Below the pieces are notes generated by a model. The model was given only the letters and a program-made list of their open reading frames with translations. It made no database searches and was not told the origin of the DNA. The position numbers and the translations under genes are program-made. Below are positions 31,403 to 43,084 of a stretch of DNA of 64,000 nucleotides, in pieces (the stretch's first letter is position 1; the number at the start of each line of letters is the position of its first letter). The DNA is taken from NCBI RefSeq assembly GCF_003252795.1, contig NZ_QEPQ01000003.1, positions 1-64,000 of the forward strand, given 5' to 3'. Source of the stretch: Haemophilus parainfluenzae. GTDB taxonomy: Bacteria > Pseudomonadota > Gammaproteobacteria > Enterobacterales > Pasteurellaceae.

Positions 31403-31936
31403 ATGTCTCGTGTTGCAAAGGCACCTGTTAATATTCCTGCCGGCGTTGAAGTTAAACTCGACGGTCAGCTATTAACAGTAAAAGGAAAAAATGGCGAGTT
31501 ATCTCGCACAATTCATCACTCAGTTGAAGTTAAACAAGATAATGGTCAATTTACTTTCACTCCACGTGAAGGTTTTGTTGAAGCGAATGCTCAATCGGGT
31601 ACAGCTCGTGCATTAGTTAATGCAATGGTTATCGGTGTTACTGAAGGCTTCACTAAGAAATTACAACTAGTGGGTGTTGGTTACAGAGCTCAAATTAAAG
31701 GCAACGCAGTTGCATTAAGTTTAGGTTTCTCTCACCCTGTGGAGCACACTTTACCAGCAGGTATTACTGCAGAATGCCCTTCACAAACGGAAATCGTTTT
31801 AAAAGGTGCTGATAAGCAGTTAATTGGTCAAGTTGCAGCAGATATTCGCGCTTATCGCCGTCCTGAGCCTTATAAAGGTAAAGGTGTACGTTACTCTGAT
31901 GAAGTAGTACGTATGAAAGAGGCTAAGAAGAAATAA
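31403..31936 (+). CDS. rplF: 50S ribosomal protein L6
   Basis: Protein at the base of the L7/L12 stalk, near the factor-binding site. The 177-residue protein has two repeated domains and the conserved C-terminal [16 protein letters not shown]. Confidence 0.98.
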   Translation: MSRVAKAPVNIPAGVEVKLDGQLLTVKGKNGELSRTIHHSVEVKQDNGQFTFTPREGFVEANAQSGTARALVNAMVIGVTEGFTKKLQLVGVGYRAQIKGNAVALSLGFSHPVEHTLPAGITAECPSQTEIVLKGADKQLIGQVAADIRAYRRPEPYKGKGVRYSDEVVRMKEAKKK

Positions 31937-31949
31937 TTAAGGTAACACT

Positions 31950-32303
31950 ATGGATAAGAAATCAGCTCGTATCCGTCGTGCAGCTCGTGCACGTCATATG
32001 ATGAGAGAGCAAGGTGTAACTCGTCTAGTTATTCACCGTACTCCGCGTCATATCTACGCACAAGTTATTGCACCAAACGGTTCAGAAGTGCTTGCCGCTG
32101 CTTCAACTGTTGAAAAAGCAATTCGTGAGCAAGTTAAATATACCGGTAATAAAGATGCCGCAGCAGTAGTAGGTAAACTTGTTGCTGAGCGCGCATTAGC
32201 AAAAGGCGTTAAAGACGTTGCTTTTGACCGTTCCGGTTTTAAATATCATGGTCGTGTCCAAACTTTAGCGGACGCTGCACGTGAAGCTGGTCTACAGTTC
32301 TAA
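31950..32303 (+). CDS. rplR: 50S ribosomal protein L18
   Basis: 5S rRNA-binding protein of the central protuberance. It has 117 residues with a basic N-terminus ([17 protein letters not shown]) and the [20 protein letters not shown] signature. Confidence 0.98.
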   Translation: MDKKSARIRRAARARHMMREQGVTRLVIHRTPRHIYAQVIAPNGSEVLAAASTVEKAIREQVKYTGNKDAAAVVGKLVAERALAKGVKDVAFDRSGFKYHGRVQTLADAAREAGLQF

Positions 32304-32311
32304 TGAGGTAA

Positions 32312-32818
<507 letters not shown>

Positions 32819-32824
32819 TTGATA

Positions 32825-33004
32825 ATGGCTAAAACTATTAAAGTAACTCAAGTTCGTAGCTCAATTGCTCGTTTACCGAAGCACAAAGCTACCTTGCGTG
32901 GTCTTGGTCTTCGCCATATGCACCATACTGTTGAGTTAATCGATACTCCGGCAGTACGTGGTATGATTAACCAAGTTTCATACATGGTTAAAGTGGAGGA
33001 GTAA
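32825..33004 (+). CDS. rpmD: 50S ribosomal protein L30
   Basis: Small 50S protein of 59 residues, [20 protein letters not shown] onward. I start it at the ATG at 32825; a TTG two codons earlier touches the rpsE stop and is unlikely. Confidence 0.97.
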
Positions 33005-33008
33005 GAGA

Positions 33009-33443
33009 ATGCGTTTAAATACTCTATCTCCGGCTGAAGGTGCTAAGCACAGTGCAAAACGCCTTGGTCGTGGTATTGGTTCAGGTTTAGGAAAAACTGG
33101 TGGTCGTGGTCATAAAGGTCAAAAATCTCGTACTGGCGGCGGTGTTCGTCGTGGTTTTGAGGGTGGCCAAATGCCATTATACCGTCGTTTACCAAAATTT
33201 GGTTTCACTTCAATGAAATCAGCGGTAACTGCTGAAGTTCGTTTAAATGAATTAACAAAAGTTGAAGGGAATGTTGTCACTTTAGAAGCATTAAAAGCTG
33301 CAAACATTTTAACTAAAGATATTCAATTCGCTAAAGTTATCTTAGCTGGTGAAGTGAAATCTGCAGTTACTGTACGTGGTTTACGTGTAACTAAAGGTGC
33401 AAAAGCAGCAATCGAAGCTGCTGGCGGTTCAGTTGAGGAATAA
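33009..33443 (+). CDS. rplO: 50S ribosomal protein L15
   Basis: Late-assembly 50S protein (144 residues) with the Gly/Arg-rich N-terminal extension [20 protein letters not shown] and the [18 protein letters not shown] signature. It lies directly before secY, as usual. Confidence 0.98.
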   Translation: MRLNTLSPAEGAKHSAKRLGRGIGSGLGKTGGRGHKGQKSRTGGGVRRGFEGGQMPLYRRLPKFGFTSMKSAVTAEVRLNELTKVEGNVVTLEALKAANILTKDIQFAKVILAGEVKSAVTVRGLRVTKGAKAAIEAAGGSVEE

Positions 33444-33450
33444 TTAGCAA

Positions 33451-34776
33451 ATGGCTAAACAACCAGGTTATCAAAGCAGAAGTACTAATAGTGGTACTGG
33501 TGAACTAAAAAGCAGATTGCTTTTTGTATTAGGTGCACTTATCGTTTATCGTATTGGTTCTTTTATTCCGCTTCCTGGTATTGATGCCGCCGTGCTAGCT
33601 CAATTAGTTGAACAACAAAAAGGCACCATCATTGATATGTTAAACATGTTCTCTGGTGGTGCATTGAGCCGAGCATCAATTTTAGCATTAGGTATCATGC
33701 CGTATATCTCGGCATCTATCGTAATGCAATTGCTTGCTACGGTTTCACCTGCTTTAGCAGAATTGAAAAAAGAAGGCGCAGCAGGGCAAAGAAAAATCAC
33801 CAAGTATACTCGTTATGCAACGGTGGTTTTTGCTACTATCCAAGCTATCGCAATTTCTACCGGTTTACCGAATATGTTGCCACAATTAGTGCCAAATATC
33901 GGTTTTACTTTTTACTTCACTGCAGTAGTGAGTCTTGTGACCGGAACCATGTTCTTAATGTGGTTAGGTGAGCAAATTACTGAAAGAGGTATTGGTAACG
34001 GTATCTCAATTCTTGTTTTTGGTGGTATTGTTGCAGGATTGCCACATGCAATCATCGAAACAGTTGAGCAAGCTCGTCAAGGACAAATGCATCCTTTAGT
34101 TCTTCTACTAATCGCTGCTATTGTTTTTGCAGTAACTTACTTTGTTGTCTTCGTAGAACGTGGACAACGTAGAATTCGTGTTGAATATGCTAAGCGTCAA
34201 CAAGGACGTCAAATTTTAGGTGGTCATTCAACTCACTTACCATTAAAAGTTAATATGGCAAACGTAATGCCAGCAATTTTTGCTTCAAGCATTATTTTAT
34301 TCCCTGCCACATTGACACAATGGTTTGGTCAAAATGATAAGTTTGAGTGGTTAAATGACTTATCAATGTTGTTGAATCCTGGACAACCTTTATATCTTCT
34401 TGTTTATGCGGTAGCGATTATTTTCTTCAGTTTCTTCTATACTGCAATGCAATATAATCCACGTGATACAGCAGATAATCTAAAAAAATCTGGTGCATTT
34501 ATCCCAGGAATTAGACCAGGTGAACAAACATCTCGTTACATCGATAAAGTAATGACTCGCTTAACATTAATTGGCGGTCTTTATGTAACGTTCGTATGTT
34601 TAGTCCCTTATATTATGACATCAGCATGGGATGTTAAATTCTACTTCGGTGGAACTTCCTTATTAATCGTTGTTGTTGTAATTATGGATTTTATCGTGCA
34701 AGTTCAGAGTCACTTAATGTCGTCTCAATATGAATCTGCGTTAAAAAAAGCAAACCTTAAAGGTTTTGGACAGTAA
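33451..34776 (+). CDS. secY: Protein translocase subunit SecY
   Basis: Main channel subunit of the Sec translocon. The 441-residue protein has ten predicted membrane segments; conserved blocks include [37 protein letters not shown] (plug and second helix) and the cytoplasmic loop [19 protein letters not shown] that binds ribosomes and SecA. Confidence 0.98.
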   Translation: MAKQPGYQSRSTNSGTGELKSRLLFVLGALIVYRIGSFIPLPGIDAAVLAQLVEQQKGTIIDMLNMFSGGALSRASILALGIMPYISASIVMQLLATVSPALAELKKEGAAGQRKITKYTRYATVVFATIQAIAISTGLPNMLPQLVPNIGFTFYFTAVVSLVTGTMFLMWLGEQITERGIGNGISILVFGGIVAGLPHAIIETVEQARQGQMHPLVLLLIAAIVFAVTYFVVFVERGQRRIRVEYAKRQQGRQILGGHSTHLPLKVNMANVMPAIFASSIILFPATLTQWFGQNDKFEWLNDLSMLLNPGQPLYLLVYAVAIIFFSFFYTAMQYNPRDTADNLKKSGAFIPGIRPGEQTSRYIDKVMTRLTLIGGLYVTFVCLVPYIMTSAWDVKFYFGGTSLLIVVVVIMDFIVQVQSHLMSSQYESALKKANLKGFGQ

Positions 34777-34804
34777 TTGTTCATTTAAGTAAAAAGGATA
34801 AGCA

Positions 34805-34918
34805 ATGAAAGTTCGTGCTTCCGTTAAGAAGATGTGTCGTAACTGTAAAATTGTTAAACGTGAAGGTGTTGTTCGCGTATTATGCAGCGACCCTAAACAT
34901 AAACAACGTCAAGGTTAA
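34805..34918 (+). CDS. rpmJ: 50S ribosomal protein L36
   Basis: A 37-residue zinc-ribbon protein, [20 protein letters not shown] onward, with ligands Cys11, Cys14, Cys27 and His32 (the zinc-binding form). RBS AAAAGGATAAGCA. It follows secY by 28 bases and precedes the alpha operon leader. Confidence 0.97.
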
Positions 34919-34944
34919 TTAACATTTCTTCTTGCAAAGAACCG

Positions 34945-34967
34945 GTTGAGTAGTTATACTACTCAAC
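34945..34967 (+). other. Hairpin between rpmJ and the alpha leader
   Basis: GTTGAGTAG / CTACTCAAC (34945-34953 with 34959-34967), five-base loop, no T run. It may be a processing or RNA-stabilising element between the spc and alpha segments. Confidence 0.5.
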
Positions 34968-34978
34968 TCATTTATGTC

Positions 34979-35102
34979 CTTGGTATTCTGTTTGAGTATC
35001 CTGAAAACGGGCTTTTCAAGATCAGAATACCAAATTAGTTAAAATAATAGGAGTGCATAGTGGCCCGTATTGCAGGCATTAACATTCCTGATCACAAACA
35101 CG
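34979..35102 (+). promoter_or_regulatory. Alpha operon S4-binding leader
   Basis: GGTATTCTG pairs with CAGAATACC around the block TTTGAGTATCCTGAAAACGG and GGGCTTTTCA, which is nearly identical to the E. coli alpha-operon pseudoknot that S4 binds. The structure runs into the GTG start of rpsM, so S4 should repress rpsM, rpsK, rpsD, and rplQ translation. Confidence 0.85.
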
Positions 35103-35416
35103 CTGTAATCGCTTTAACTGCAATTTACGGTATCGGTAAAACTCGTTCTAAAAGCATTTGTGCTGCAGCGGGTATTGCTGAAGATGTTAAGATCAGCGAA
35201 TTGTCTGAAGAGCAGATTGACAAACTGCGTGACGAAGTTGGTAAATTTACCGTTGAAGGTGACTTACGTCGTGAAGTAACACTAAACATCAAACGTCTTT
35301 TAGACTTAGGTTGTTACCGTGGTTTACGTCATCGTCGTAGTTTACCGGTACGTGGTCAACGTACTAAAACTAATGCGCGTACCCGTAAGGGTCCACGTAA
35401 GCCGATCAAAAAATAG
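35060..35416 (+). CDS. rpsM: 30S ribosomal protein S13
   Basis: 30S head protein contacting the P-site tRNA and the 50S bridge. The protein is 118 residues with a GTG start embedded in the S4-binding pseudoknot, as in E. coli. The C-terminal [20 protein letters not shown] tail is typical. Confidence 0.98.
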   Translation: MARIAGINIPDHKHAVIALTAIYGIGKTRSKSICAAAGIAEDVKISELSEEQIDKLRDEVGKFTVEGDLRREVTLNIKRLLDLGCYRGLRHRRSLPVRGQRTKTNARTRKGPRKPIKK

Positions 35417-35429
35417 TCGGGGTAAATAA

Positions 35430-35822
<393 letters not shown>

Positions 35823-35851
35823 TGGCGTAATAGGATAGTTGGAGAAAGAAA

Positions 35852-36472
35852 ATGGCAAGATATTTGGGCCCTAAACTCAAGCTCAGCCGTCGTGAAGGCA
35901 CTGATTTATTCCTTAAATCAGGTGTGCGTGCGATTGATTCAAAATGTAAAATTGATACAGCACCAGGTCAACACGGTGCTCGTAAACCGCGTTTGTCTGA
36001 CTATGGTAGTCAATTACGTGAAAAACAAAAAGTTCGTCGTATCTATGGTATTTTAGAACGTCAATTCCGTAACTACTATAAAGAAGCAAACCGTTTAAAA
36101 GGTAATACTGGTGAAAACTTACTAGTATTATTAGAAGGTAGATTGGATAACGTTGTTTATCGCATGGGATTTGCTGCAACTCGCGCAGAAGCTCGTCAAT
36201 TAGTGAGCCACAAAGCGATTGTCGTAAATGGTCGTGTTGTAAATATCCCATCTTTCCAAGTTTCTGTAAATGATGTCGTTGCTGTTCGTGAGAAATCTAA
36301 AAAACAAGCACGTATTAAAGCATCATTAGAATTAGCAGAACAAAGAGAAAAACCAACTTGGTTAGAAGTTGATTCTGCAAAAATGGAAGGTGTGTTCAAA
36401 CGTGTTCCTGAACGTTCTGATTTATCAGCAGACATTAACGAACATCTGATCGTTGAGCTTTACTCTAAATAA
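35852..36472 (+). CDS. rpsD: 30S ribosomal protein S4
   Basis: Assembly-initiating 30S protein and translational repressor of the alpha operon. It has 206 residues, starting [20 protein letters not shown], with the S4 RNA-binding motif around [20 protein letters not shown]. Confidence 0.98.
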   Translation: MARYLGPKLKLSRREGTDLFLKSGVRAIDSKCKIDTAPGQHGARKPRLSDYGSQLREKQKVRRIYGILERQFRNYYKEANRLKGNTGENLLVLLEGRLDNVVYRMGFAATRAEARQLVSHKAIVVNGRVVNIPSFQVSVNDVVAVREKSKKQARIKASLELAEQREKPTWLEVDSAKMEGVFKRVPERSDLSADINEHLIVELYSK

Positions 36473-36503
36473 TAGTTAAGCTTAAAAGCAAAGAGAGGAT
36501 AAA

Positions 36504-37493
36504 ATGCAGGGTTCTGTTACAGAATTTTTAAAGCCACGCTTAGTAGATATCGAGCAAATTAGCTCTACTCATGCTAAGGTGATCTTAGAACCGTTAGAGC
36601 GTGGCTTTGGTCATACTCTAGGGAATGCATTACGTCGTATCCTTCTGTCTTCAATGCCAGGTTGTGCTGTAACTGAAGTAGAAATTGATGGCGTACTGCA
36701 CGAATATAGTAGTAAAGAAGGTGTTCAGGAAGATATTCTTGAAGTTCTTTTAAACCTTAAAGGTCTAGCGGTTAAAGTACAGAATAAAGATGATGTTATT
36801 CTGACATTAAATAAATCTGGAATTGGCCCTGTTGTTGCAGCTGATATCACCCATGATGGTGATGTTGAGATTGTTAATCCATCACATGTAATCTGTCACT
36901 TAACAGACGAAAATGCATCTATTAATATGCGTATTCGTGTTCAACGTGGTAGAGGTTATGTACCTGCATCTGCTCGTACTCATTCACAAAATGAAGATCG
37001 TCCAATCGGTCGTTTATTAGTGGATGCTTGTTATAGCCCGGTTGACCGTATTGCTTACAATGTTGAAGCAGCACGTGTTGAACAACGTACTGACTTAGAT
37101 AAACTAGTTATCGAGTTAGAAACTAACGGGACTATTGATCCGGAAGAAGCAATTCGTCGTGCAGCAACAATTTTAGCAGAGCAACTCGATGCATTCGTTG
37201 ATTTGCGTGATGTTCGTCAACCTGAAGTCAAGGAAGAAAAACCGGAATTCGATCCGATTTTATTACGTCCTGTTGATGACTTAGAGTTGACAGTTCGTTC
37301 TGCTAACTGTTTGAAAGCAGAAACAATTCACTATATCGGTGACTTAGTACAACGTACAGAAGTTGAGTTATTAAAAACGCCTAATCTTGGTAAGAAATCT
37401 CTTACTGAAATTAAAGACGTTCTCGCTTCACGTGGCTTGTCACTTGGTATGCGCCTTGAGAATTGGCCACCAGCAAGTATTGCTGAAGACTAG
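36504..37493 (+). CDS. rpoA: RNA polymerase alpha subunit
   Basis: Scaffold subunit of RNA polymerase. The protein is 329 residues, identical in length to E. coli. The N-terminal dimerisation domain carries [20 protein letters not shown], and the C-terminal domain contains the DNA-contacting helix [20 protein letters not shown] and [20 protein letters not shown], the surface contacted by CRP. Confidence 0.99.
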   Translation: MQGSVTEFLKPRLVDIEQISSTHAKVILEPLERGFGHTLGNALRRILLSSMPGCAVTEVEIDGVLHEYSSKEGVQEDILEVLLNLKGLAVKVQNKDDVILTLNKSGIGPVVAADITHDGDVEIVNPSHVICHLTDENASINMRIRVQRGRGYVPASARTHSQNEDRPIGRLLVDACYSPVDRIAYNVEAARVEQRTDLDKLVIELETNGTIDPEEAIRRAATILAEQLDAFVDLRDVRQPEVKEEKPEFDPILLRPVDDLELTVRSANCLKAETIHYIGDLVQRTEVELLKTPNLGKKSLTEIKDVLASRGLSLGMRLENWPPASIAED

Positions 37494-37509
37494 TTTGGTC
37501 ATAGGTTAA

Positions 37510-37917
<408 letters not shown>

Positions 37918-37934
37918 TAATTTGTTATAAAATA

Positions 37935-37962
37935 AAAAGGCTCACTGATGTGAGCCTTTTTT
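37935..37962. terminator. Alpha operon terminator, probably bidirectional
   Basis: AAAAGGCTCAC / GTGAGCCTTTT (37935-37945 with 37950-37960), loop TGAT, then T residues. It lies between convergent rplQ and rluA. Confidence 0.9.
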
Positions 37963-37975
37963 ATGTCTCGTATTC

Positions 37976-38635
37976 CTAAAATTCAGCTTTAGCTCTGAAT
38001 GTCATTTTTTCACCTGTGATAGGGTGCGTAATCGTAAGTTCTTCTGCGTGTAAGCATAAACGAGGTGACATCGATTTAGCTTGTGGGTGAGAATAAAACT
38101 TGTCCCCTAAGATGGGATGTCCAAGAGCGAGCGTATGTAAACGAAGTTGATGCGAACGTCCTGTGATTGGAGTCAGTTTCACTCGAGTACAGTTAGTCGG
38201 TAATCTTTCTAAAACTTCATAAAAAGTGACCGCTCTTTTGCCAAATACAAAATCAATGCGTTGGCGCGGGCGATTTTCCCAATCACAAATCATGGGAAGA
38301 TTAATTTCCCCACTATCTCGTTCTAAGTGTCCCCATACTAAAGCTTGATAATATTTCTTTGGCTCACGTTCACGGAATTGACGTTTCAACTCTTTATCTG
38401 CTGCTTTACTTAATGCAAACAGAATAATCCCACTTGTGGCCATATCTAAACGGTGTGCGGGTTCACAAAATCCAAATTTCTCTTTCACCCTGCTCATTGC
38501 ACTGTCATAGTATTCTGGCTGATTGCCAGGAACTGAAAGTAAACCGCTTGGTTTATTTACCACGCAGATATGATTATCTTGGTAGATAATATCTAAATAC
38601 GGTTCTAAAGGGGGATGGTATTCAATAAGTGCCAT
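37976..38635 (-). CDS. rluA: Dual-specificity pseudouridine synthase RluA
   Basis: Makes pseudouridine at U746 of 23S rRNA and U32 of several tRNAs. The 219-residue protein has the catalytic motif HRLDMATSGIILFA (Asp of HRLD) and VVNKPSGLLSVPGN, with no S4 domain, which fits RluA rather than RluC/D. It follows rapA by one base on the same strand, as in E. coli. Confidence 0.94.
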   Translation of the reverse strand: MALIEYHPPLEPYLDIIYQDNHICVVNKPSGLLSVPGNQPEYYDSAMSRVKEKFGFCEPAHRLDMATSGIILFALSKAADKELKRQFREREPKKYYQALVWGHLERDSGEINLPMICDWENRPRQRIDFVFGKRAVTFYEVLERLPTNCTRVKLTPITGRSHQLRLHTLALGHPILGDKFYSHPQAKSMSPRLCLHAEELTITHPITGEKMTFRAKAEF

Positions 38636-38636
38636 A

Positions 38637-41399
38637 TTATTCCTTGTTTGTCACTATTACCCGAAGGCTATCTAATCGCCAGCTTGCTTTACTTAACTCT
38701 TCCAGAGAAAGCACGCGTTGTTTTTCTAATACATCGATTTCCGCCTGGCGAATATTTTTATTTACTGATTTCAAGGCTATAAGTCGATTGAGTTCAGTGC
38801 TCAATGTTTGATCTGCTAATTTACTGGCTTCTTGAATTTTAGCTTGTGCGATTTCAGTTATTTTGTGATCGCCTAGTTTAATTAATTGCTCAATATTTGG
38901 ACGAGCCATTTTAACCATTTTATTCGCAATGTCTTTGCTTAGCGGCTTAAGTTTATTTTGCAATGTATCAAAATTAACTTGTCCGGCTAGATCGTTTCCT
39001 TTGCTATCCAGTAATAATCGAACAAGCGTAGGCGGAAGAAAACGATTCAGTTGTAAACCTTTTGGTGATTGGATTTCAATCATATAAATCAATTCAACCA
39101 AAAGAGTGCCAGCAGGTAGCTGTTTATTAACTAATAATGCCATGGCTGCTTTGCCGATGTCACCAGAAGCGATTAAATCAATGCCTTGACGTATCATTGG
39201 ATGATCCCAGGTAAGAAATTCTAATTCCTCACGAGCAAGGGCAAGTTGTCGGTCAAAGGTTACTGTGACACCTTCTTCTTTTAGTCCTGGGAAATCAGGA
39301 ACAAGCATGGTGCCCGTTGGTGTGATAACAATGCTGTTTTCACCTAAATCATCTTGTTCTACACCAATAATGTCAAATAAATTCAGTGCAAAATCGACTA
39401 ATTGTGGGGAATTATCGGCTTGAGCGATTTCTGCCGCAAGTCGTTGTGCATTTTCGCCACCATTAGAATTTAACTCTAACAAACGATCGCGCCCTTTCTC
39501 TAAGGCTAAGCGCAATGCTTTTGCTTGTTTTTGTGTTTGGAGAATGAGTTTCTCAAAATCTGCTTTATTTTCTGACCGCACTTTCAATAAAGCTTCATAT
39601 TGTTCAAACAATGCCATACCAATCGGACAAGTTTGTTCAAAGGCATTTAAACCTTCATGATACCAACGCGCTAAATCTTGCTGCGCAGAGTTTACGAGGC
39701 AAGGTACATAAATTTGTACATCTCGCGTTTGTCCGATACGATCTAAACGGCCGATACATTGCTCAAGTAAGTCAGGATTTTCTGGTAAATCGAAGAGTAC
39801 GAGATGACAAGCAAATTGGAAATTTCTGCCTTCAGAACCAATGCTAGAACTCAGTAAAACTTGAGCACCATTTTCGTTATCAGAAAAATAAGCCGCCACG
39901 CGATCTCGTTCAATAATCGACATTCTTTCATGGAAAACCGTACTGCGAATGGCTTCTTTTTCTCGTAAAATTTGCTCAAGTTGAATTGCCGTTTGTGCTG
40001 TTTTACAAATGACTAAGATTTTTTCATTTCGGTGTGATTTTAGAAAATCAATTAACCAATGAATTTTTTCGTCTACTTCAGCCGCATCAATCGTTACTTG
40101 GTGATAAACCCTGTGCGGAAAACCTTTTACACCTTGGCGTGTATTGCGAAATAAAATACGGCTTGTGCCATGTCTGTCGATGAGATTTTGAATGAGTTCT
40201 TGTCGCGCAGCTTGTTTCTCCTCATCATTATGACAGGCTAAAGCTTTGAATAATGGTTCGGCATCCTGCTCATTGAGTAAATCAGAAATATGATTTTTTT
40301 CGACCGCACTTAGCGGCTTCTCTGAGAGTAAAGATTGCACAGCATCCGCAACAGGCTGATAGTTTTCTTGCTCCTTCAAGAATGCTTGATAATCGTAAAA
40401 ACGCTCAGGATCAAGTAAGCGTAAACGTGCAAAATGGCTTTCCAAGCCCAGTTGTTCAGGCGTTGCGGTAAGTAATAAAACAGATGGAATAGCGTTCGCT
40501 AATTGTTCTACTAATAAATAAGCGGCACTTGGCGCATTTTCGGACCAAGCTAAATGATGCGCTTCATCGACAATTAAACAGTCAAATTCAGCTTCAATAG
40601 CTTGTTGTATGCGATGAGGATGTGCTTTCAACCAGTCTAATGCACAGATAATTAAGCTTTCTGTACTAAATGGGTTGATAGCTTGTTCGGCAAAATCTTC
40701 ACAACGTTCTTCATCAAATAATGAAAAATGTAAATTAAAACGGCGAAGCATTTCGACAAGCCATTGATGTTGCAAGGTTTCCGGTACAATAATTAACACA
40801 CGTTGTACTTTTTCAGCAAAAAGCTGGTTTTGCAAAATCATGCCTGCTTCAATGGTTTTACCTAATCCTACTTCATCTGCCAAGAGCACGCGAGGATTGA
40901 CACGGTTTCCTACCTCTTGCGCAATATGAAGCTGATGGGGAATTAAACCTGCACGATTGCCTCGTAACCCACGCAAAGGCGATTGAAATTGAGCTTGTTG
41001 ATGCAGAAGAGTTTGATAACGCAACGCAAAATGTTCACTACGGTCAATTTGCGATGAAAAGAGGCGATCTTTCGCTTGGCTAAAGGAAATAATCGGAGAA
41101 AGTTCTTTTTCATTGACGATAATCTCTTCGCCTTGCGCATTTTTGGCTAAATAAAATAAGAGACCATTCATTTCTTGAACATCAAGAACTTCACCTTGCC
41201 AACCTGCCTGGTGATGAAGTTGTTCCCCTTTATTCAATACAATTCGGGTTAATGGCGCTTGTGCCACCGCATAAATTCGGGTTTCATCTGTCGCGGGAAA
41301 GTGAAGGGTAACTGAACGGAAATCTAAGGCGGTAATCATCCCTAATCCGAGGCTATTCTCTGTTTCGCTAATCCAACGTTGACCGATTGCAAATGACAT
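38637..41399 (-). CDS. rapA: RNA polymerase-associated ATPase RapA
   Basis: Swi2/Snf2-type ATPase that recycles stalled RNA polymerase. The protein is 920 residues from the second of two adjacent ATG codons, which is better spaced from GAGGAAG. N-terminal Tudor-like domains ([20 protein letters not shown]) lead into the motor: [13 protein letters not shown] (Walker A), DEAHHLAW, and [14 protein letters not shown] (motif VI). Compared with E. coli RapA (968 aa), about 40 residues are missing after [11 protein letters not shown]; Haemophilus homologues are also short. Uptake sequences lie near 39578 and 40303. Confidence 0.95.
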   Translation of the reverse strand: MSFAIGQRWISETENSLGLGMITALDFRSVTLHFPATDETRIYAVAQAPLTRIVLNKGEQLHHQAGWQGEVLDVQEMNGLLFYLAKNAQGEEIIVNEKELSPIISFSQAKDRLFSSQIDRSEHFALRYQTLLHQQAQFQSPLRGLRGNRAGLIPHQLHIAQEVGNRVNPRVLLADEVGLGKTIEAGMILQNQLFAEKVQRVLIIVPETLQHQWLVEMLRRFNLHFSLFDEERCEDFAEQAINPFSTESLIICALDWLKAHPHRIQQAIEAEFDCLIVDEAHHLAWSENAPSAAYLLVEQLANAIPSVLLLTATPEQLGLESHFARLRLLDPERFYDYQAFLKEQENYQPVADAVQSLLSEKPLSAVEKNHISDLLNEQDAEPLFKALACHNDEEKQAARQELIQNLIDRHGTSRILFRNTRQGVKGFPHRVYHQVTIDAAEVDEKIHWLIDFLKSHRNEKILVICKTAQTAIQLEQILREKEAIRSTVFHERMSIIERDRVAAYFSDNENGAQVLLSSSIGSEGRNFQFACHLVLFDLPENPDLLEQCIGRLDRIGQTRDVQIYVPCLVNSAQQDLARWYHEGLNAFEQTCPIGMALFEQYEALLKVRSENKADFEKLILQTQKQAKALRLALEKGRDRLLELNSNGGENAQRLAAEIAQADNSPQLVDFALNLFDIIGVEQDDLGENSIVITPTGTMLVPDFPGLKEEGVTVTFDRQLALAREELEFLTWDHPMIRQGIDLIASGDIGKAAMALLVNKQLPAGTLLVELIYMIEIQSPKGLQLNRFLPPTLVRLLLDSKGNDLAGQVNFDTLQNKLKPLSKDIANKMVKMARPNIEQLIKLGDHKITEIAQAKIQEASKLADQTLSTELNRLIALKSVNKNIRQAEIDVLEKQRVLSLEELSKASWRLDSLRVIVTNKE

Positions 41400-41493
41400 C
41401 ATCTTCCTCTTAATGAATCTCTTAAAATGGGGCGATATTGTAGTCTGATTATAAGGGAATGCAAGGCGAAGGCGAGTAAAAGCATGAAAAATA

Positions 41494-41539
41494 AAGTGTG
41501 ATTTATCTCACAATAATCAAATTAAATACCTGCTATGCT
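41494..41539 (+). promoter_or_regulatory. CRP site and promoter of pnuC
   Basis: TGTGATTTATCTCACA (41497-41512) is a perfect CRP box. TATGCT (41534-41539) predicts a start near 41546, which puts the CRP centre at -41.5, the exact class II position. No good -35 is present, as expected for a CRP-dependent promoter. Confidence 0.78.
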
Positions 41540-41597
41540 TTACTTTAAAAAAGTGCGGTGTAAAAATGGCGTACTTTTTATAATACAGGAGTGTTCC

Positions 41598-42281
41598 ATG
41601 AATTGGACTGAACGACTTAAAGAAGAATTTTTATCTGGTTGGAAGCCTTTTGAAGTGGCATGGGTAGTTATTTTCCTTGCTGCACAAATTATTGCTTATG
41701 TTCTTATGCCGGATAGCCCATTAGGCATGATTTCGGGTATTGCAGGTATTCTCTGTGTAGTATTGGTGAGTAAAGGAAAAATTAGTAACTATTTCTTTGG
41801 GCTCATTTTTGCTTATACCTATTTTTATGTCTCCTGGGGAAGCAATTTTCTTGGTGAAATGAACACCGCGCTCTATGTATATATCCCATCACAATTTATC
41901 GGTTACTTTATGTGGAAACAAAACATGCAAAACGATAATGGTGGTGAGAGTGTGATAGCCAAAGCTTTAACACCGAAAGGTTGGGCAATTTTGCTTTTGA
42001 GTGTTGGAATTGGTACCCTTTGTTTTGTACAGGCTTTAAAAGCAGCGGGTGGGAGCTCTACAGAGTTAGATGGTTTAACCACGATTATCACCGTAGCGGC
42101 GCAATTATTGATGATTTTGCGTTATCGTGAGCAATGGTTATTATGGATTGTCTTAAATGTGCTTTCCATTTTGCTTTGGAAAGGGCAACCAGCGATGTAC
42201 TTAATGTATAGTGCTTACTTACTCAACTCATTATATGGTTATTACAACTGGACGAAACTCGTCAAAGCGGAAAGCCATTAA
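41598..42281 (+). CDS. pnuC: Nicotinamide riboside transporter PnuC
   Basis: Inner-membrane facilitator for nicotinamide riboside, essential for V-factor use in Haemophilus. The protein is 227 residues from the ATG at 41598 (RBS CAGGAG); an earlier in-frame start would include the uptake sequence at 41550. Seven membrane segments are predicted; conserved blocks include SNYFFGLIFAYTYFYVSWGS, YIPSQFIGYFMWKQN and LNVLSILLW. It forms a functional pair with e(P4). Confidence 0.94.
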   Translation: MNWTERLKEEFLSGWKPFEVAWVVIFLAAQIIAYVLMPDSPLGMISGIAGILCVVLVSKGKISNYFFGLIFAYTYFYVSWGSNFLGEMNTALYVYIPSQFIGYFMWKQNMQNDNGGESVIAKALTPKGWAILLLSVGIGTLCFVQALKAAGGSSTELDGLTTIITVAAQLLMILRYREQWLLWIVLNVLSILLWKGQPAMYLMYSAYLLNSLYGYYNWTKLVKAESH

Positions 42282-42295
42282 TCACATCGATAGAA

Positions 42296-42317
42296 AAGGG
42301 CATAGTAATATGCCCTT
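42296..42317. terminator. Bidirectional terminator of pnuC and trmN
   Basis: AAGGGCATA / TATGCCCTT (42296-42304 with 42309-42317), loop GTAA, with A/T-rich flanks between convergent genes. Confidence 0.8.
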
Positions 42318-43014
42318 ACATTTTTAAATAAAATGTCTTCGTCAATGCAATAAATTCCTCTGTGTACTGATTGTTTTCGTTATAAATCACCAAGCTATCT
42401 TTTACCTGTGGTAAATGCTCTCGGCTAAACGTGAGTAACATTCGTTGTGGTGCTTTCCCTGTCTTTGTAATGACATCAGTCTGCTTAATACAATAAAGTG
42501 CGGTTGAATTTATCAATGTTTTTCCCGCCTCATAAGGCAAGACAAAACTGATTTTTCCTTTTTTGGATAAACAACTCGACGCCCAATTTAACCAATCTAA
42601 ATGGCTTTGTTGAACATAACGAGCAAGTGCTCGTTCGTCATTTTTACATTCCACACCTTGCGCAAAATAAGGCGGATTTGCCACAATTAAATCAAATTGA
42701 TGTGCTGTTTGTTGGCAATAAGTTTGCACATCTTGGTGTATTAAATGAAGGCGATTGTGCCATGGCGAAGCCTGAAAGTTTTCTTGCGCTTGTTGAGCGG
42801 CGAGGGGATCAAGTTCAACGGCTTCAATTTGGCAATGCTCATGACTTCGTTGGGCGAGCATTAATGCAACCAAGCCCGTACCAGTCCCCATATCTAGAAT
42901 ACGCTGACAATCAGACACATCCGCCCAAGCACCCAGTAAAATGCCATCTGTGCCGACTTTCATCGCACAATGTTGTTGATTAATATGGAATTGTTTGAAG
43001 ATAAAGCTGCTCAT
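42316..43014 (-). CDS. trmN: tRNA1(Val) (adenine-37-N6)-methyltransferase
   Basis: Methylates A37 of valine tRNA (YfiC family). The 232-residue protein has the SAM motif ILDMGTGTGLVALMLAQRS and the N6-adenine catalytic motif NPPYF (VANPPYFAQG). It is divergent from srmB with 70 bases between, the same arrangement as E. coli yfiC-srmB. An uptake sequence lies in each of the gene (near 42495) and the gap (near 43032). Confidence 0.94.
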   Translation of the reverse strand: MSSFIFKQFHINQQHCAMKVGTDGILLGAWADVSDCQRILDMGTGTGLVALMLAQRSHEHCQIEAVELDPLAAQQAQENFQASPWHNRLHLIHQDVQTYCQQTAHQFDLIVANPPYFAQGVECKNDERALARYVQQSHLDWLNWASSCLSKKGKISFVLPYEAGKTLINSTALYCIKQTDVITKTGKAPQRMLLTFSREHLPQVKDSLVIYNENNQYTEEFIALTKTFYLKM

Positions 43015-43084
43015 AAAATCTTGCGGAAAATGACCGCACTTTCAGGTATAATCAGCCCCAATTTTAACAAATTAACGCAAAATA

